Shown piece after piece: positions 1-10,836 of a stretch of DNA of 64,000 bases. Made by a program: the position numbers and the translations under genes. The stretch spans positions 124,001-188,000 of the forward strand of contig JBAIAA010000735.1 of assembly GCA_037893245.1 (NCBI GenBank). The letters are read 5' to 3'. Every line of letters begins with the position of its first letter. Position 1 is the stretch's first letter. Under the pieces are notes generated by a model that did no database searches, had not been told where the DNA came from, and saw only the letters and a program-made list of their open reading frames with translations. This DNA is from Crossaster papposus. Taxonomy: Eukaryota; Echinodermata; Asteroidea; Velatida; Solasteridae.

Positions 1-41
1 TCTGCTGCTAATAAGTTTTTGGTATGACTTGAAGTACTCGA

Positions 42-113
42 CTCAGAGTGACAAAGTAGACCCTTTCTTGGTCAGTAACCGAGAGTTCGGATGATCACAA
101 CCTCGGTCTGCTC
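42..113 (+). pseudogene. R2 module: diverged tRNA-like relic, AGU at the anticodon position
   Basis: A 72-nt sequence that aligns without gaps to initiator tRNA-Met. By hand, the 3' half matches module A at 30 of 37 positions and the whole matches canonical iMet at about 70%. The acceptor keeps pairs 3:70 to 6:67 and ends TCTGCT. The anticodon stem CTTGG/CCGAG still pairs (one G-U), with loop TCAGTAA, so AGU stands where CAU should be. The D arm and T stem are degraded (T stem about 3 of 5 pairs). A T4 run follows 7 nt downstream. This is probably an old pseudogene; one copy sits between C and D in each unit. Confidence 0.6.
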
Positions 114-162
114 AGGATAATTTTGTATTTGATAGAGATTTCATTTTCATTAAAAATAGTTA

Positions 163-234
163 CGCAGAGTAGTGCAGCGGGAGCGTGATGGGCCCATAGC
201 CCAGAGGTCCGAGGACCAAAACCTCGCTTTGCTA
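163..234 (+). tRNA. D module: tRNA-Met(CAU)-like, probably degenerate
   Basis: 72 nt, iMet-derived, loop CCCATAG, so anticodon CAU with C33 and G38. Acceptor pairs 2:71 to 7:66 form (5:68 is G-U); position 1:72 is C/U. D stem GTGC pairs with GCGT through wobbles. Pair 27:43 is A/G. The T stem CGAGG/CCTCG is perfect, but the loop reads ACCAAAA, so U55 and G57 are changed and the B box is weakened. The A box TAGTGCAGCGG fits consensus. A T5 terminator candidate is at 243-247. One D copy occurs per unit, 174 nt upstream of A. Functional status uncertain. Confidence 0.6.
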
Positions 235-336
235 ATTAGGTATTTTTGCTTCACTGCTATTCACATTTAATAAATATTGTAGAATGTTTTTAGAATGTCA
301 GCTTTCATTTTGTTTGCATTTTCTAAATTTACATGA

Positions 337-408
337 GGCATAGTGGCGCAGTTGAAGCGTGCTGGGCCCATAACCCAGAGGTCCGAGGATCGAAACCTCG
401 CTCTGCTA
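337..408 (+). tRNA. A module: tRNA-iMet(CAU)-like, best-preserved class (reference copy)
   Basis: 72 nt without CCA. The anticodon arm CTGGG-CCCATAA-CCCAG is intact with anticodon CAU and C33, as in animal initiator tRNAs. The T arm CGAGG-ATCGAAA-CCTCG is perfect and keeps A54 and A60, which are eukaryotic initiator hallmarks. The A box TGGCGCAGTTG fits the Pol III consensus; the B box is the natural iMet form. Deviations from a canonical animal iMet: G1 in place of A1 (G1-U72 wobble instead of the A1-U72 identity pair), T5 facing C68, and G18 changed to T. A T5 terminator candidate lies at 414-418. It could be transcribed; initiator function is doubtful. The A copies below have this sequence unless a change is stated. 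Confidence 0.75.
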
Positions 409-413
409 ACAAG

Positions 414-418
414 TTTTT
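414..418 (+). terminator. Pol III T5 terminator candidate after A
   Basis: A TTTTT run starts 5 nt after the discriminator base. Equivalent runs follow D (243-247), B (642-646) and C (818-822), and recur in nearly all copies. Pol III stops at T4 or longer in animals. Confidence 0.6.
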
Positions 419-439
419 GGTATGACATGAGGTACTCGA

Positions 440-511
440 CTCGGGGTGACAAAGTAGACACTTTCTTGGTCAGTACCCGAGAGTTTGGTTGACCACAACC
501 TCGGTCTGCTC
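440..511 (+). pseudogene. R1 module: diverged tRNA-like relic
   Basis: Counterpart of R2 in the other half-unit, 72 nt. The 3' half matches module B at 26 of 37 positions without gaps by my hand alignment. The anticodon stem CTTGG/CCGAG pairs; the loop is TCAGTAC with AGU at the anticodon place. The T stem is largely lost (2 of 5 pairs). Unlike R2 it has no T4 run immediately downstream. Likely an old pseudogene that predates the duplication of the 401-bp monomer. Confidence 0.55.
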
Positions 512-560
512 AGGATAATTATTTCCTTGAAAGTGATTTCATTTTCATTACAAATAGTTA

Positions 561-633
561 CGCAGAGTGGTGCAGTGGGAAGCGTGATGGGCCCATAACC
601 CAAAGGCCCGAGGACCGAAACCTCGCTCTGCTA
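561..633 (+). tRNA. B module: tRNA-Met(CAU)-like (reference copy)
   Basis: 73 nt, one extra base in the D loop compared with A; many copies right of 28 kb have lost it. Acceptor pairs 2:71 to 7:66 are perfect, but 1:72 is C/U. The anticodon loop is CCCATAA (CAU, C33). Pair 27:43 is a purine mismatch. The T stem is perfect; the loop ACCGAAA has C in place of U55, which breaks the most conserved B-box base. The A box TGGTGCAGTGG fits consensus. T5 follows at 642-646. Copies lie 224 nt after the start of A in regular units (for example 1363, 2165, 2967, 3769). Confidence 0.65.
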
Positions 634-737
634 AAGAGGTATTTTTGCTTCACTGTTATTCAAATTTAATAATTATTTTAGAATGTTTTTAGAATGTCTG
701 CTTTTATTTTGTTTGTTGTTTTTCTAAATTTACATGA

Positions 738-809
738 GGCATGGTGGCGCAGTGGAAGCTTGCTGGGCCTATAACCCAGAGTGCCGAGGATCAAAACCTT
801 GTTCTGCTG
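738..809 (+). pseudogene. C module: iMet-derived with UAU anticodon (reference copy)
   Basis: 72 nt. The anticodon stem CTGGG/CCCAG is intact but the loop is CCTATAA, so CAU has become UAU (Ile-type, reading AUA) while C33 is kept. Elongator tRNAs need U33, so decoding is doubtful. Other damage: T5/C68 mismatch, G-U at 1:72, 6:67 and 7:66, C11 facing T24, altered variable loop (AGTGC) and G as discriminator followed by an extra CTA. The T loop is ATCAAAA. T5 follows at 818-822. The UAU change is present in every C copy I read. Confidence 0.6.
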
Positions 810-1138
810 CTAATAAGTTTTTGGTATGACTTGAAGTACTCGACTCAGAGTGACAAAGTAGACCCTTTCTTGGTCAGTAACCGAGAGTTCGGATGATCAC
901 AACCTCGGTCTGCTCAGGATAATTTTGTATTTGATAGGGATTTCATTTTCATTAAAAATAGTTACGCAGAGTAGTGCAGCGGGAGCGTGATGGGCCCATA
1001 GCCCAGAGGTCCGAGGACCAAAACCTCGCTTTGCTAATTAGGTATTTTTGCTTCACTGCTATTCACATTTAATAAATATTGTAGAATGTTTTTAGAATGT
1101 CAGCTTTCATTTTGTTTGCATTTTCTAAATTTACATGA

Positions 1139-1210
1139 GGCATAGTGGCGCAGTTGAAGCGTGCTGGGCCCATAACCCAGAGGTCCGAGGATCGAAACCT
1201 CGCTCTGCTA
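1139..1210 (+). tRNA. A-type tRNA-iMet(CAU)-like copy
   Basis: Matches the reference A copy; T5 follows. Confidence 0.7.
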
Positions 1211-1940
1211 ACAAGTTTTTGGTATGACATGAGGTACTCGACTCGGGGTGACAAAGTAGACACTTTCTTGGTCAGTACCCGAGAGTTTGGTTGACCACAA
1301 CCTCGGTCTGCTCAGGATAATTATTTCCTTGAAAGTGATTTCATTTTCATTACAAATAGTTACGCAGAGTGGTGCAGTGGGAAGCGTGATGGGCCCATAA
1401 CCCAAAGGCCCGAGGACCGAAACCTCGCTCTGCTAAAGAGGTATTTTTGCTTCACTGTTATTCAAATTTAATAATTATTTTAGAATGTTTTTAGAATGTC
1501 TGCTTTTATTTTGTTTGTTGTTTTTCTAAATTTACATGAGGCATGGTGGCGCAGTGGAAGCTTGCTGGGCCTATAACCCAGAGTGCCGAGGATCAAAACC
1601 TCGTTCTGCTGCTAATAAGTTTTTGGTATGACTTGAAGTACTCGACTCAGAGTGACAAAGTAGACCCTTTCTTGGTCAGTAACCGAGAGTTCGGATGATC
1701 ACAACCTCGGTCTGCTCAGGATAATTGTGTATTTGATAGGGATTTTATTTTCATTAAAAATAGTTACGCAGAGTAGTGCAGCGGGAGCGTGATGGGCCCA
1801 TAACCCAGAGGTCCGAGGACCAAAACCTCGCTTTGCTAACGAGGTATTTTTGCTTCACTGCTATTCACATTTAATAAATATTGTAGAATGTTTTTAGAAT
1901 GTCTGCTTTCATTTTGTTTGCATTTTCTAAATTTACATGA

Positions 1941-2012
1941 GGTATAGTGGCGCAGTTGAAGCGTGCTGGGCCCATAACCCAGAGGTCCGAGGATCAAAAC
2001 CTCACTCTGCTA
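1941..2012 (+). tRNA. A-type tRNA-Met(CAU)-like copy, variant
   Basis: Carries C3 to T (3:70 becomes T-G), G57 to A in the T loop, and G65 to A, which breaks pair 49:65. Less likely to be functional than the reference. Confidence 0.6.
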
Positions 2013-2742
2013 ACAAGTTTTTGGTATGACATGAGGTACTCGACTCGGAGTGACAAAGTAGACACTTTCTTGGTCAGTACCCGAGAGTTTGGTTGACCAC
2101 AACCTCGGTCTGCTCAGGATAATTATTTCCTTGAAAGTGATTTCATTTTCATTACAAATAGTTACGCAGAGTGGTGCAGTGGGAAGCGTGATGGGCCCAT
2201 AACCCAAAGGCCCGAGGACCGAAACCTCGCTCTGCTAAAGAGGTATTTTTGCTTCACTGTTATTCAAATTTAATAATTATTTTAGAATGTTTTTAGAATG
2301 TCTGCTTTTATTTTGTTTGTTGTTTTTCTAAATTTACATGAGGCATGGTGGCGCAGTGGAAGCTTGCTGGGCCTATAACCCAGAGTGCCGAGGATCAAAA
2401 CCTCGTTCTGCTGCTAATAAGTTTTTGGTATGACTTGAAGTACTCGACTCAGAGTGACAAAGTAGACCCTTTCTTGGTCAGTAACCGAGAGTTCGGATGA
2501 TCACAACCTCGGTCTGCTCAGGATAATTGTGTATTTGATAGGGATTTTATTTTCATTAAAAATAGTTACGCAGAGTAGTGCAGCGGGAGCGTGATGGGCC
2601 CATAACCCAGAGGTCCGAGGACCAAAACCTCGCTTTGCTAACGAGGTATTTTTGCTTCACTGCTATTCACATTTAATAAATATTGTAGAATGTTTTTAGA
2701 ATGTCTGCTTTCATTTTGTTTGCATTTTCTAAATTTACATGA

Positions 2743-2814
2743 GGTATAGTGGCGCAGTTGAAGCGTGCTGGGCCCATAACCCAGAGGTCCGAGGATCAAA
2801 ACCTCACTCTGCTA
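2743..2814 (+). tRNA. A-type tRNA-Met(CAU)-like copy, variant
   Basis: Shares all three changes of the copy at 1941-2012, so the two adjacent units are recent duplicates. Confidence 0.6.
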
Positions 2815-3544
2815 ACAAGTTTTTGGTATGACATGAGGTACTCGACTCGGAGTGACAAAGTAGACACTTTCTTGGTCAGTACCCGAGAGTTTGGTTGACC
2901 ACAACCTCGGTCTGCTCAGGATAATTATTTCCTTGAAAGTGATTTCATTTTCATTACAAATAGTTACGCAGAGTGGTGCAGTGGGAAGCGTGATGGGCCC
3001 ATAACCCAGAGGCCCGAGGACCGAAACCTCGCTCTGCTAAAGAGGTATTTTTGCTTCACTGTTATTCAAATTTAATAAATATTTTAGAATGTTTTTAGAA
3101 TGTCTGCTTTTATTTTGTTTGTTGTTTTTCTAAATTTACATCAGGCATGGTGGCGCAGTGGAAGCTTGCTAAGCCTATAACCCAGAGTGCCGAGGATCAA
3201 AACCTTGTTCTGCTGCTAATAAGTTTTTGGTATGACTTGAAGTACTCGACTCAGAGTGACAAAGTAGACCCTTTCTTGGTCAGTAACCGAGAGTTCGGAT
3301 GATCACAACCTCGGTCTGCTCAGGATAATTTTGTATTTGATAGAGATTTCATTTTCATTAAAAATAGTTACGCAGAGTAGTGCAGCGGGAGCGTGATGGG
3401 CCCATAGCCCAGAGGTCCGAGGACCAAAACCTCGCTTTGCTAATTAGGTATTTTTGCTTCACTGCTATTCACATTTAATAAATATTGTAGAATGTTTTTA
3501 GAATGTCAGCTTTCATTTTGTTTGCATTTTCTAAATTTACATGA

Positions 3545-3616
3545 GGCATAGTGGCGCAGTTGAAGCGTGCTGGGCCCATAACCCAGAGGTCCGAGGATCG
3601 AAACCTCGCTCTGCTA
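3545..3616 (+). tRNA. A-type tRNA-iMet(CAU)-like copy
   Basis: Matches the reference A copy. Its unit is a near-copy of the first unit, 3,208 bp (four units) away. Confidence 0.7.
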
Positions 3617-4346
3617 ACAAGTTTTTGGTATGACATGAGGTACTCGACTCGGAGTGACAAAGTAGACACTTTCTTGGTCAGTACCCGAGAGTTTGGTTGA
3701 CCACAACCTCGGTCTGCTCAGGATAATTATTTCCTTGAAAGTGATTTCATTTTCATTACAAATAGTTACGCAGAGTGGTGCAGTGGGAAGCGTGATGGGC
3801 CCATAACCCAAAGGCCCGAGGACCGAAACCTCGCTCTGCTAAAGAGGTATTTTTGCTTCACTGTTATTCAAATTTAATAATTATTTTAGAATGTTTTTAG
3901 AATGTCTGCTTTTATTTTGTTTGTTGTTTTTCTAAATTTACATGAGGCATGGTGGCGCAGTGGAAGCTTGCTGGGCCTATAACCCAGAGTGCCGAGGATC
4001 AAAACCTTGTTCTGCTGCTAATAAGTTTTTGGTATGACTTGAAGTACTCGACTCAGAGTGACAAAGTAGACCCTTTCTTGGTCAGTAACCGAGAGTTCGG
4101 ATGATCACAACCTCGGTCTGCTCAGGATAATTTTGTATTTGATAGGGATTTCATTTTCATTAAAAATAGTTACGCAGAGTAGTGCAGCGGGAGCGTGATG
4201 GGCCCATAGCCCAGAGGTCCGAGGACCAAAACCTCGCTTTGCTAATTAGGTATTTTTGCTTCACTGCTATTCACATTTAATAAATATTGTAGAATGTTTT
4301 TAGAATGTCAGCTTTCATTTTGTTTGCATTTTCTAAATTTACATGA

Positions 4347-4418
4347 GGCATAGTGGCGCAGTTGAAGCGTGCTGGGCCCATAACCCAGAGGTCCGAGGAT
4401 CGAAACCTCGCTCTGCTA
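4347..4418 (+). tRNA. A-type tRNA-iMet(CAU)-like copy
   Basis: Matches the reference A copy. The B copy of the same unit is followed by an extra T at 4643. Confidence 0.7.
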
Positions 4419-5149
4419 ACAAGTTTTTGGTATGACATGAGGTACTCGACTCGGGGTGACAAAGTAGACACTTTCTTGGTCAGTACCCGAGAGTTTGGTT
4501 GACCACAACCTCGGTCTGCTCAGGATAATTATTTCCTTGAAAGTGATTTCATTTTCATTACAAATAGTTACGCAGAGTGGTGCAGTGGGAAGCGTGATGG
4601 GCCCATAACCCAGAGGCCCGAGGACCGAAACCTCGCTCTGCTTAAAGAGGTATTTTTGCTTCACTGTTATTCAAATTTAATAATTATTTTAGAATGTTTT
4701 TAGAATGTCTGCTTTTATTTTGTTTGTTCTTTTTCTAAATTTACATGAGGCATGGTGGCGCAGTGGAAGCTTGCTGGGCCTATAACCCAGAGTGCCGAGG
4801 ATCAAAACCTCGTTCTGCTGCTAATAAGTTTTTGGTATGACTTGAAGTACTCGACTCAGAGTGACAAAGTAGACCCTTTCTTGGTCAGTAACCGAGAGTT
4901 CGGATGATCACAACCTCGGTCTGCTCAGGATAATTTTGTATTTGATAGGGATTTCATTTTCATTAAAAATAGTTACGCAGAGTAGTGCAGCGGGAGCGTG
5001 ATGGGCCCATAGCCCAGAGGTCCGAGGACCAAAACCTCGCTTTGCTAATTAGGTATTTTTGCTTCACTGCTATTCACATTTAATAAATATTGTAGAATGT
5101 TTTTAGAATGTCAGCTTTCATTTTGTTTGCATTTTCTAAATTTACATGA

Positions 5150-5221
5150 GGCATAGTGGCGCAGTTGAAGCGTGCTGGGCCCATAACCCAGAGGTCCGAG
5201 GATCGAAACCTCGCTCTGCTA
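5150..5221 (+). tRNA. A-type tRNA-iMet(CAU)-like copy
   Basis: Matches the reference A copy. Confidence 0.7.
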
Positions 5222-5951
5222 ACAAGTTTTTGGTATGACATGAGGTACTCGACTCGGGGTGACAAAGTAGACACTTTCTTGGTCAGTACCCGAGAGTTTG
5301 GTTGACCACAACCTCGGTCTGCTCAGGATAATTATTTCCTTGAAAGTGATTTCATTTTCATTACAAATAGTTACGCAGAGTGGTGCAGTGGGAAGCGTGA
5401 TGGGCCCATAACCCAGAGGCCCGAGGACCGAAACCTCGCTCTGCTAAAGAGGTATTTTTGCTTCACTGTTATTCAAATTTAATAATTATTTTAGAATGTT
5501 TTTAGAATGTCTGCTTTTATTTTGTTTGTTCTTTTTCTAAATTTACATGAGGCATGGTGGCGCAGTGGAAGCTTGCTGGGCCTATAACCCAGAGTGCCGA
5601 GGATCAAAACCTCGTTCTGCTGCTAATAAGTTTTTGGTATGACTTGAAGTACTCGACTCAGAGTGACAAAGTAGACCCTTTCTTGGTCAGTAACCGAGAG
5701 TTCGGATGATCACAACCTTGGTCTGCTCAGGATAATTTTGTATTTGATAGGGATTTCATTTTCATTAAAAATATTTACGCAGAGTAGTGCAGCGGGAGCG
5801 TGATGGGCCCATAGCCCAGAGGTCCGAGGACCAAAACCTCGCTTTGCTAACTAGGTATTTTTGCTTCACTGCTATTCACATTTAATAAATATTGTAGAAT
5901 GTTTTTAGAATGTCTGCTTTCATTTTGTTTGCATTTTCTAAATTTACATGA

Positions 5952-6023
5952 GGCATAGTGGCGCAGTTGAAGCGTGCTGGGCCCATAACCCAGAGGTCCG
6001 AGGATCGAAACCTCGCTCTGCTA
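5952..6023 (+). tRNA. A-type tRNA-iMet(CAU)-like copy
   Basis: Matches the reference A copy. Confidence 0.7.
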
Positions 6024-6753
6024 ACAAGTTTTTGGTATGACATGAGGTACTCGACTCGGAGTGACAAAGTAGACACTTTCTTGGTCAGTACCCGAGAGTT
6101 TGGTTGACCACAACCTCGGTCTGCTCAGGATAATTATTTCCTTGAAAGTGATTTCATTTTCATTACAAATAGTTACGCAGAGTGGTGCAGTGGGAAGCGT
6201 GATGGGCCCATAACCCAGAGGCCCGAGGACCGAAACCTCGCTCTGCTAAAGAGGTATTTTTGCTTCACTGTTATTCAAATTTAATAATTATTTTAGAATG
6301 TTTTTAGAATGTCTGCTTTTATTTTGTTTGTCGTTTTTCTAAATTTACATGAGGCATGGTGGCGCAGTGGAAGCTTGCTGGGCCTATAACCCAGAGTGCC
6401 GAGGATCAAAACCTCGTTCTGCTGCTAATAAGTTTTTGGTATGACTTGAAGTACTCGACTCAGAGTGACAAAGTAGACCCTTTCTTGGTCAGTAACCGAG
6501 AGTTCGGATGATCACAACCTCGGTCTGCTCAGGATAATTTTGTATTTGATAGGGATTTCATTTTCATTAAAAATAGTTACGCAGAGTAGTGCAGCGGGAG
6601 CGTGATGGGCCCATAGCCCAGAGGTCCGAGGACCAAAACCTCGCTTTGCTAATTAGGTATTTTTGCTTCACTGCTATTCACATTTAATAAATATTGTAGA
6701 ATGTTTTTAGAATGTCAGCTTTCATTTTGTTTGCATTTTCTAAACTTACATGA

Positions 6754-6825
6754 GGCATAGTGGCGCAGTTGAAGCGTGCTGGGCCCATAACCCAGAGGTC
6801 CGAGGATCGAAACCTCGCTCTGCTA
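6754..6825 (+). tRNA. A-type tRNA-iMet(CAU)-like copy
   Basis: tRNA part matches the reference; one C substitution lies in the 5' flank. Confidence 0.7.
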
Positions 6826-7556
6826 ACAAGTTTTTGGTATGACATGAGGTACTCGACTCGGGGTGACAAAGTAGACACTTTCTTGGTCAGTACCCGAGAG
6901 TTTGGTTGACCACAACCTCGGTCTGCTCAGGATAATTATTTCCTTGAAAGTGATTTCATTTTCATTACAAATAGTTACGCAGAGTGGTGCAGTGGGAAGC
7001 GTGATGGGCCCATAACCCAGAGGCCCGAGGACCGAAACCTCGCTCTGCTTAAAGAGGTATTTTTGCTTCACTGTTATTCAAATTTAATAATTATTTTAGA
7101 ATGTTTTTAGAATGTCTGCTTTTATTTTGTTTGTTCTTTTTCTAAATTTACATGAGGCATGGTGGCGCAGTGGAAGCTTGCTGGGCCTATAACCCAGAGT
7201 GCCGAGGATCAAAACCTCGTTCTGCTGCTAATAAGTTTTTGGTATGACTTGAAGTACTCGACTCAGAGTGACAAAGTAGACCCTTTCTTGGTCAGTAACC
7301 GAGAGTTCGGATGATCACAACCTCGGTCTGCTCAGGATAATTTTGTATTTGATAGGGATTTCATTTTCATTAAAAATAGTTACGCAGAGTAGTGCAGCGG
7401 GAGCGTGATGGGCCCATAGCCCAGAGGTCCGAGGACCAAAACCTCCCTTTGCTAATTAGGTATTTTTGCTTCACTGCTATTCACATTTAATAAATATTGT
7501 AGAATGTTTTTAGAATGTCAGCTTTCATTTTGTTTGCATTTTCTAAATTTACATGA

Positions 7557-7628
7557 GGCATAGTGGCGCAGTTGAAGCGTGCTGGGCCCATAACCCAGAG
7601 GTCCGAGGATCGAAACCTCGCTCTGCTA
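7557..7628 (+). tRNA. A-type tRNA-iMet(CAU)-like copy
   Basis: Matches the reference A copy. Confidence 0.7.
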
Positions 7629-8358
7629 ACAAGTTTTTGGTATGACATGAGGTACTCGACTCGGGGTGACAAAGTAGACACTTTCTTGGTCAGTACCCGA
7701 GAGTTTGGTTGACCACAACCTCGGTCTGCTCAGGATAATTATTTCCTTGAAAGTGATTTCATTTTCATTACAAATAGTTACGCAGAGTGGTGCAGTGGGA
7801 AGCGTGATGGGCCCATAACCCAGAGGCCCGAGGACCGAAACCTCGCTCTGCTAAAGAGGTATTTTTGCTTCACTGTTATTCAAATTTAATAATTATTTTA
7901 GAATGTTTTTAGAATGTCTGCTTTTATTTTGTTTGTTCTTTTTCTAAATTTACATGAGGCATGGTGGCGCAGTGGAAGCTTGCTGGGCCTATAACCCAGA
8001 GTGCCGAGGATCAAAACCTCGTTCTGCTGCTAATAAGTTTTTGGTATGACTTGAAGTACTCGACTCAGAGTGACAAAGTAGACCCTTTCTTGGTCAGTAA
8101 CCGAGAGTTCGGATGATCACAACCTCGGTCTGCTCAGGATAATTTTGTATTTGATAGGGATTTCATTTTCATTAAAAATATTTACGCAGAGTAGTGCAGC
8201 GGGAGCGTGATGGGCCCATAGCCCAGAGGTCCGAGGACCAAAACCTCGCTTTGCTAACTAGGTATTTTTGCTTCACTGCTATTCACATTTAATAAATATT
8301 GTAGAATGTTTTTAGAATGTCTGCTTTCATTTTGTTTGCATTTTCTAAATTTACATGA

Positions 8359-8430
8359 GGCATAGTGGCGCAGTTGAAGCGTGCTGGGCCCATAACCCAG
8401 AGGTCCGAGGATCGAAACCTCGCTCTGCTA
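8359..8430 (+). tRNA. A-type tRNA-iMet(CAU)-like copy
   Basis: Matches the reference A copy. Confidence 0.7.
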
Positions 8431-9160
8431 ACAAGTTTTTGGTATGACATGAGGTACTCGACTCGGAGTGACAAAGTAGACACTTTCTTGGTCAGTACCC
8501 GAGAGTTTGGTTGACCACAACCTCGGTCTGCTCAGGATAATTATTTCCTTGAAAGTGATTTCATTTTCATTACAAATAGTTACGCAGAGTGGTGCAGTGG
8601 GAAGCGTGATGGGCCCATAACCCAGAGGCCCGAGGACCGAAACCTCGCTCTGCTAAAGAGGTATTTTTGCTTCACTGTTATTCAAATTTAATAATTATTT
8701 TAGAATGTTTTTAGAATGTCTGCTTTTATTTTGTTTGTCGTTTTTCTAAATTTACATGAGGCATGGTGGCGCAGTGGAAGCTTGCTGGGCCTATAACCCA
8801 GAGTGCCGAGGATCAAAACCTCGTTCTGCTGCTAATAAGTTTTTGGTATGACTTGAAGTACTCGACTCAGAGTGACAAAGTAGACCCTTTCTTGGTCAGT
8901 AACCGAGAGTTCGGATGATCACAACCTCGGTCTGCTCAGGATAATTTTGTATTTGATAGGGATTTCATTTTCATTAAAAATAGTTACGCAGAGTAGTGCA
9001 GCGGGAGCGTGATGGGCCCATAGCCCAGAGGTCCGAGGACCAAAACCTCGCTTTGCTAACTAGGTATTTTTGCTTCACTGCTATTCACATTTAATAAATA
9101 TTGTAGAATGTTTTTAGAATGTCTGCTTTCATTTTGTTTGCATTTTCTAAATTTACATGA

Positions 9161-9232
9161 GGCATAGTGGCGCAGTTGAAGCGTGCTGGGCCCATAACCC
9201 AGAGGTCCGAGGATCGAAACCTCGCTCTGCTA
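9161..9232 (+). tRNA. A-type tRNA-iMet(CAU)-like copy
   Basis: Matches the reference A copy. Confidence 0.7.
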
Positions 9233-9962
9233 ACAAGTTTTTGGTATGACATGAGGTACTCGACTCGGAGTGACAAAGTAGACACTTTCTTGGTCAGTAC
9301 CCGAGAGTTTGGTTGACCACAACCTCGGTCTGCTCAGGATAATTATTTCCTTGAAAGTGATTTCATTTTCATTACAAATAGTTACGCAGAGTGGTGCAGT
9401 GGGAAGCGTGATGGGCCCATAACCCAGAGGCCCGAGGACCGAAACCTCGCTCTGCTAAAGAGGTATTTTTGCTTCACTGTTATTCAAATTTAATAATTAT
9501 TTTAGAATGTTTTTAGAATGTCTGCTTTTATTTTGTTTGTTGTTTTTCTAAATTTACATGAGGCATGGTGGCGCAGTGGAAGCTTGCTGGGCCTATAACC
9601 CAGAGTGCCGAGGATCAAAACCTCGTTCTGCTGCTAATAAGTTTTTGGTATGACTTGAAGTACTCGACTCAGAGTGACAAAGTAGACCCTTTCTTGGTCA
9701 GTAACCGAGAGTTCGGATGATCACAACCTCGGTCTGCTCAGGATAATTTTGTATTTGATAGGGATTTCATTTTCATTAAAAATAGTTACGCAGAGTAGTG
9801 CAGCGGGAGCGTGATGGGCCCATAGCCCAGAGGTCCGAGGACCAAAACCTCGCTTTGCTAACTAGGTATTTTTGCTTCACTGCTATTCACATTTAATAAA
9901 TATTGTAGAATGTTTTTAGAATGTCTGCTTTCATTTTGTTTGCATTTTCTAAATTTACATGA

Positions 9963-10034
9963 GGCATAGTGGCGCAGTTGAAGCGTGCTGGGCCCATAAC
10001 CCAGAGGTCCGAGGATCGAAACCTCGCTCTGCTA
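9963..10034 (+). tRNA. A-type tRNA-iMet(CAU)-like copy
   Basis: Matches the reference A copy. Confidence 0.7.
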
Positions 10035-10764
10035 ACAAGTTTTTGGTATGACATGAGGTACTCGACTCGGAGTGACAAAGTAGACACTTTCTTGGTCAGT
10101 GCCCGAGAGTTTGGTTGACCACAACCTCGGTCTGCTCAGGATAATTAATTCCTTGAAAGTGATTTCATTTTCATTACAAATAGTTACGCAGAGTGGTGCA
10201 GTGGGAAGCGTGATGGGCCCATAACCCAGAGGCCCGAGGACCGAAACCTCGCTCTGCTAAAGAGGTATTTTTGCTTCACTGTTATTCAAATTTAATAATT
10301 ATTTTAGAATGTTTTTAGAATGTCTGCTTTTATTTTGTTTGTTGTTTTTCTAAATTTACATGAGGCATGGTGGCGCAGTGGAAGCTTGCTGGGCCTATAA
10401 CCCAGAGTGCCGAGGATCAAAACCTCGTTCTGCTGCTAATAAGTTTTTGGTATGACTTGAAGTACTCGACTCGGAGTGACAAAGTAGACCCTTTCTTGGT
10501 CAGTAACCGAGAGTTCGGATGATCACAACCTCGGTCTGCTCAGGATAATTTTGTATTTGATAGGGATTTCATTTTCATTAAAAATAGTTACGCAGAGTAG
10601 TGCAGCGGGAGCGTGATGGGCCCATAGCCCAGAGGTCCGAGGACCAAAACCTCGCTTTGCTAACTAGGTATTTTTGCTTCACTGCTATTCACATTTAATA
10701 AATATTGTAGAATGTTTTTAGAATGTCTGCTTTCATTTTGTTTGCATTTTCTAAATTTACATGA

Positions 10765-10836
10765 GGCATAGTGGCGCAGTTGAAGCGTGCTGGGCCCATA
10801 ACCCAGAGGTCCGAGGATCGAAACCTCGCTCTGCTA
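10765..10836 (+). tRNA. A-type tRNA-iMet(CAU)-like copy
   Basis: Matches the reference A copy. Confidence 0.7.

Larger units (their letters stand above)
1..802 (+). repeat. First complete 802-bp higher-order unit (reference unit)
   Basis: Module order is R2 (42-113), D (163-234), A (337-408), R1 (440-511), B (561-633), C (738-809, ending just past the unit). The same phase recurs at 803, 1605, 2407 and 3209. The halves R2-D-A and R1-B-C align along their whole length: the spacer after D matches that after B, the spacer after A matches that after C, and R1 matches R2. This shows an older 401-bp monomer that was duplicated, diverged, and then amplified as a pair. Confidence 0.9.
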
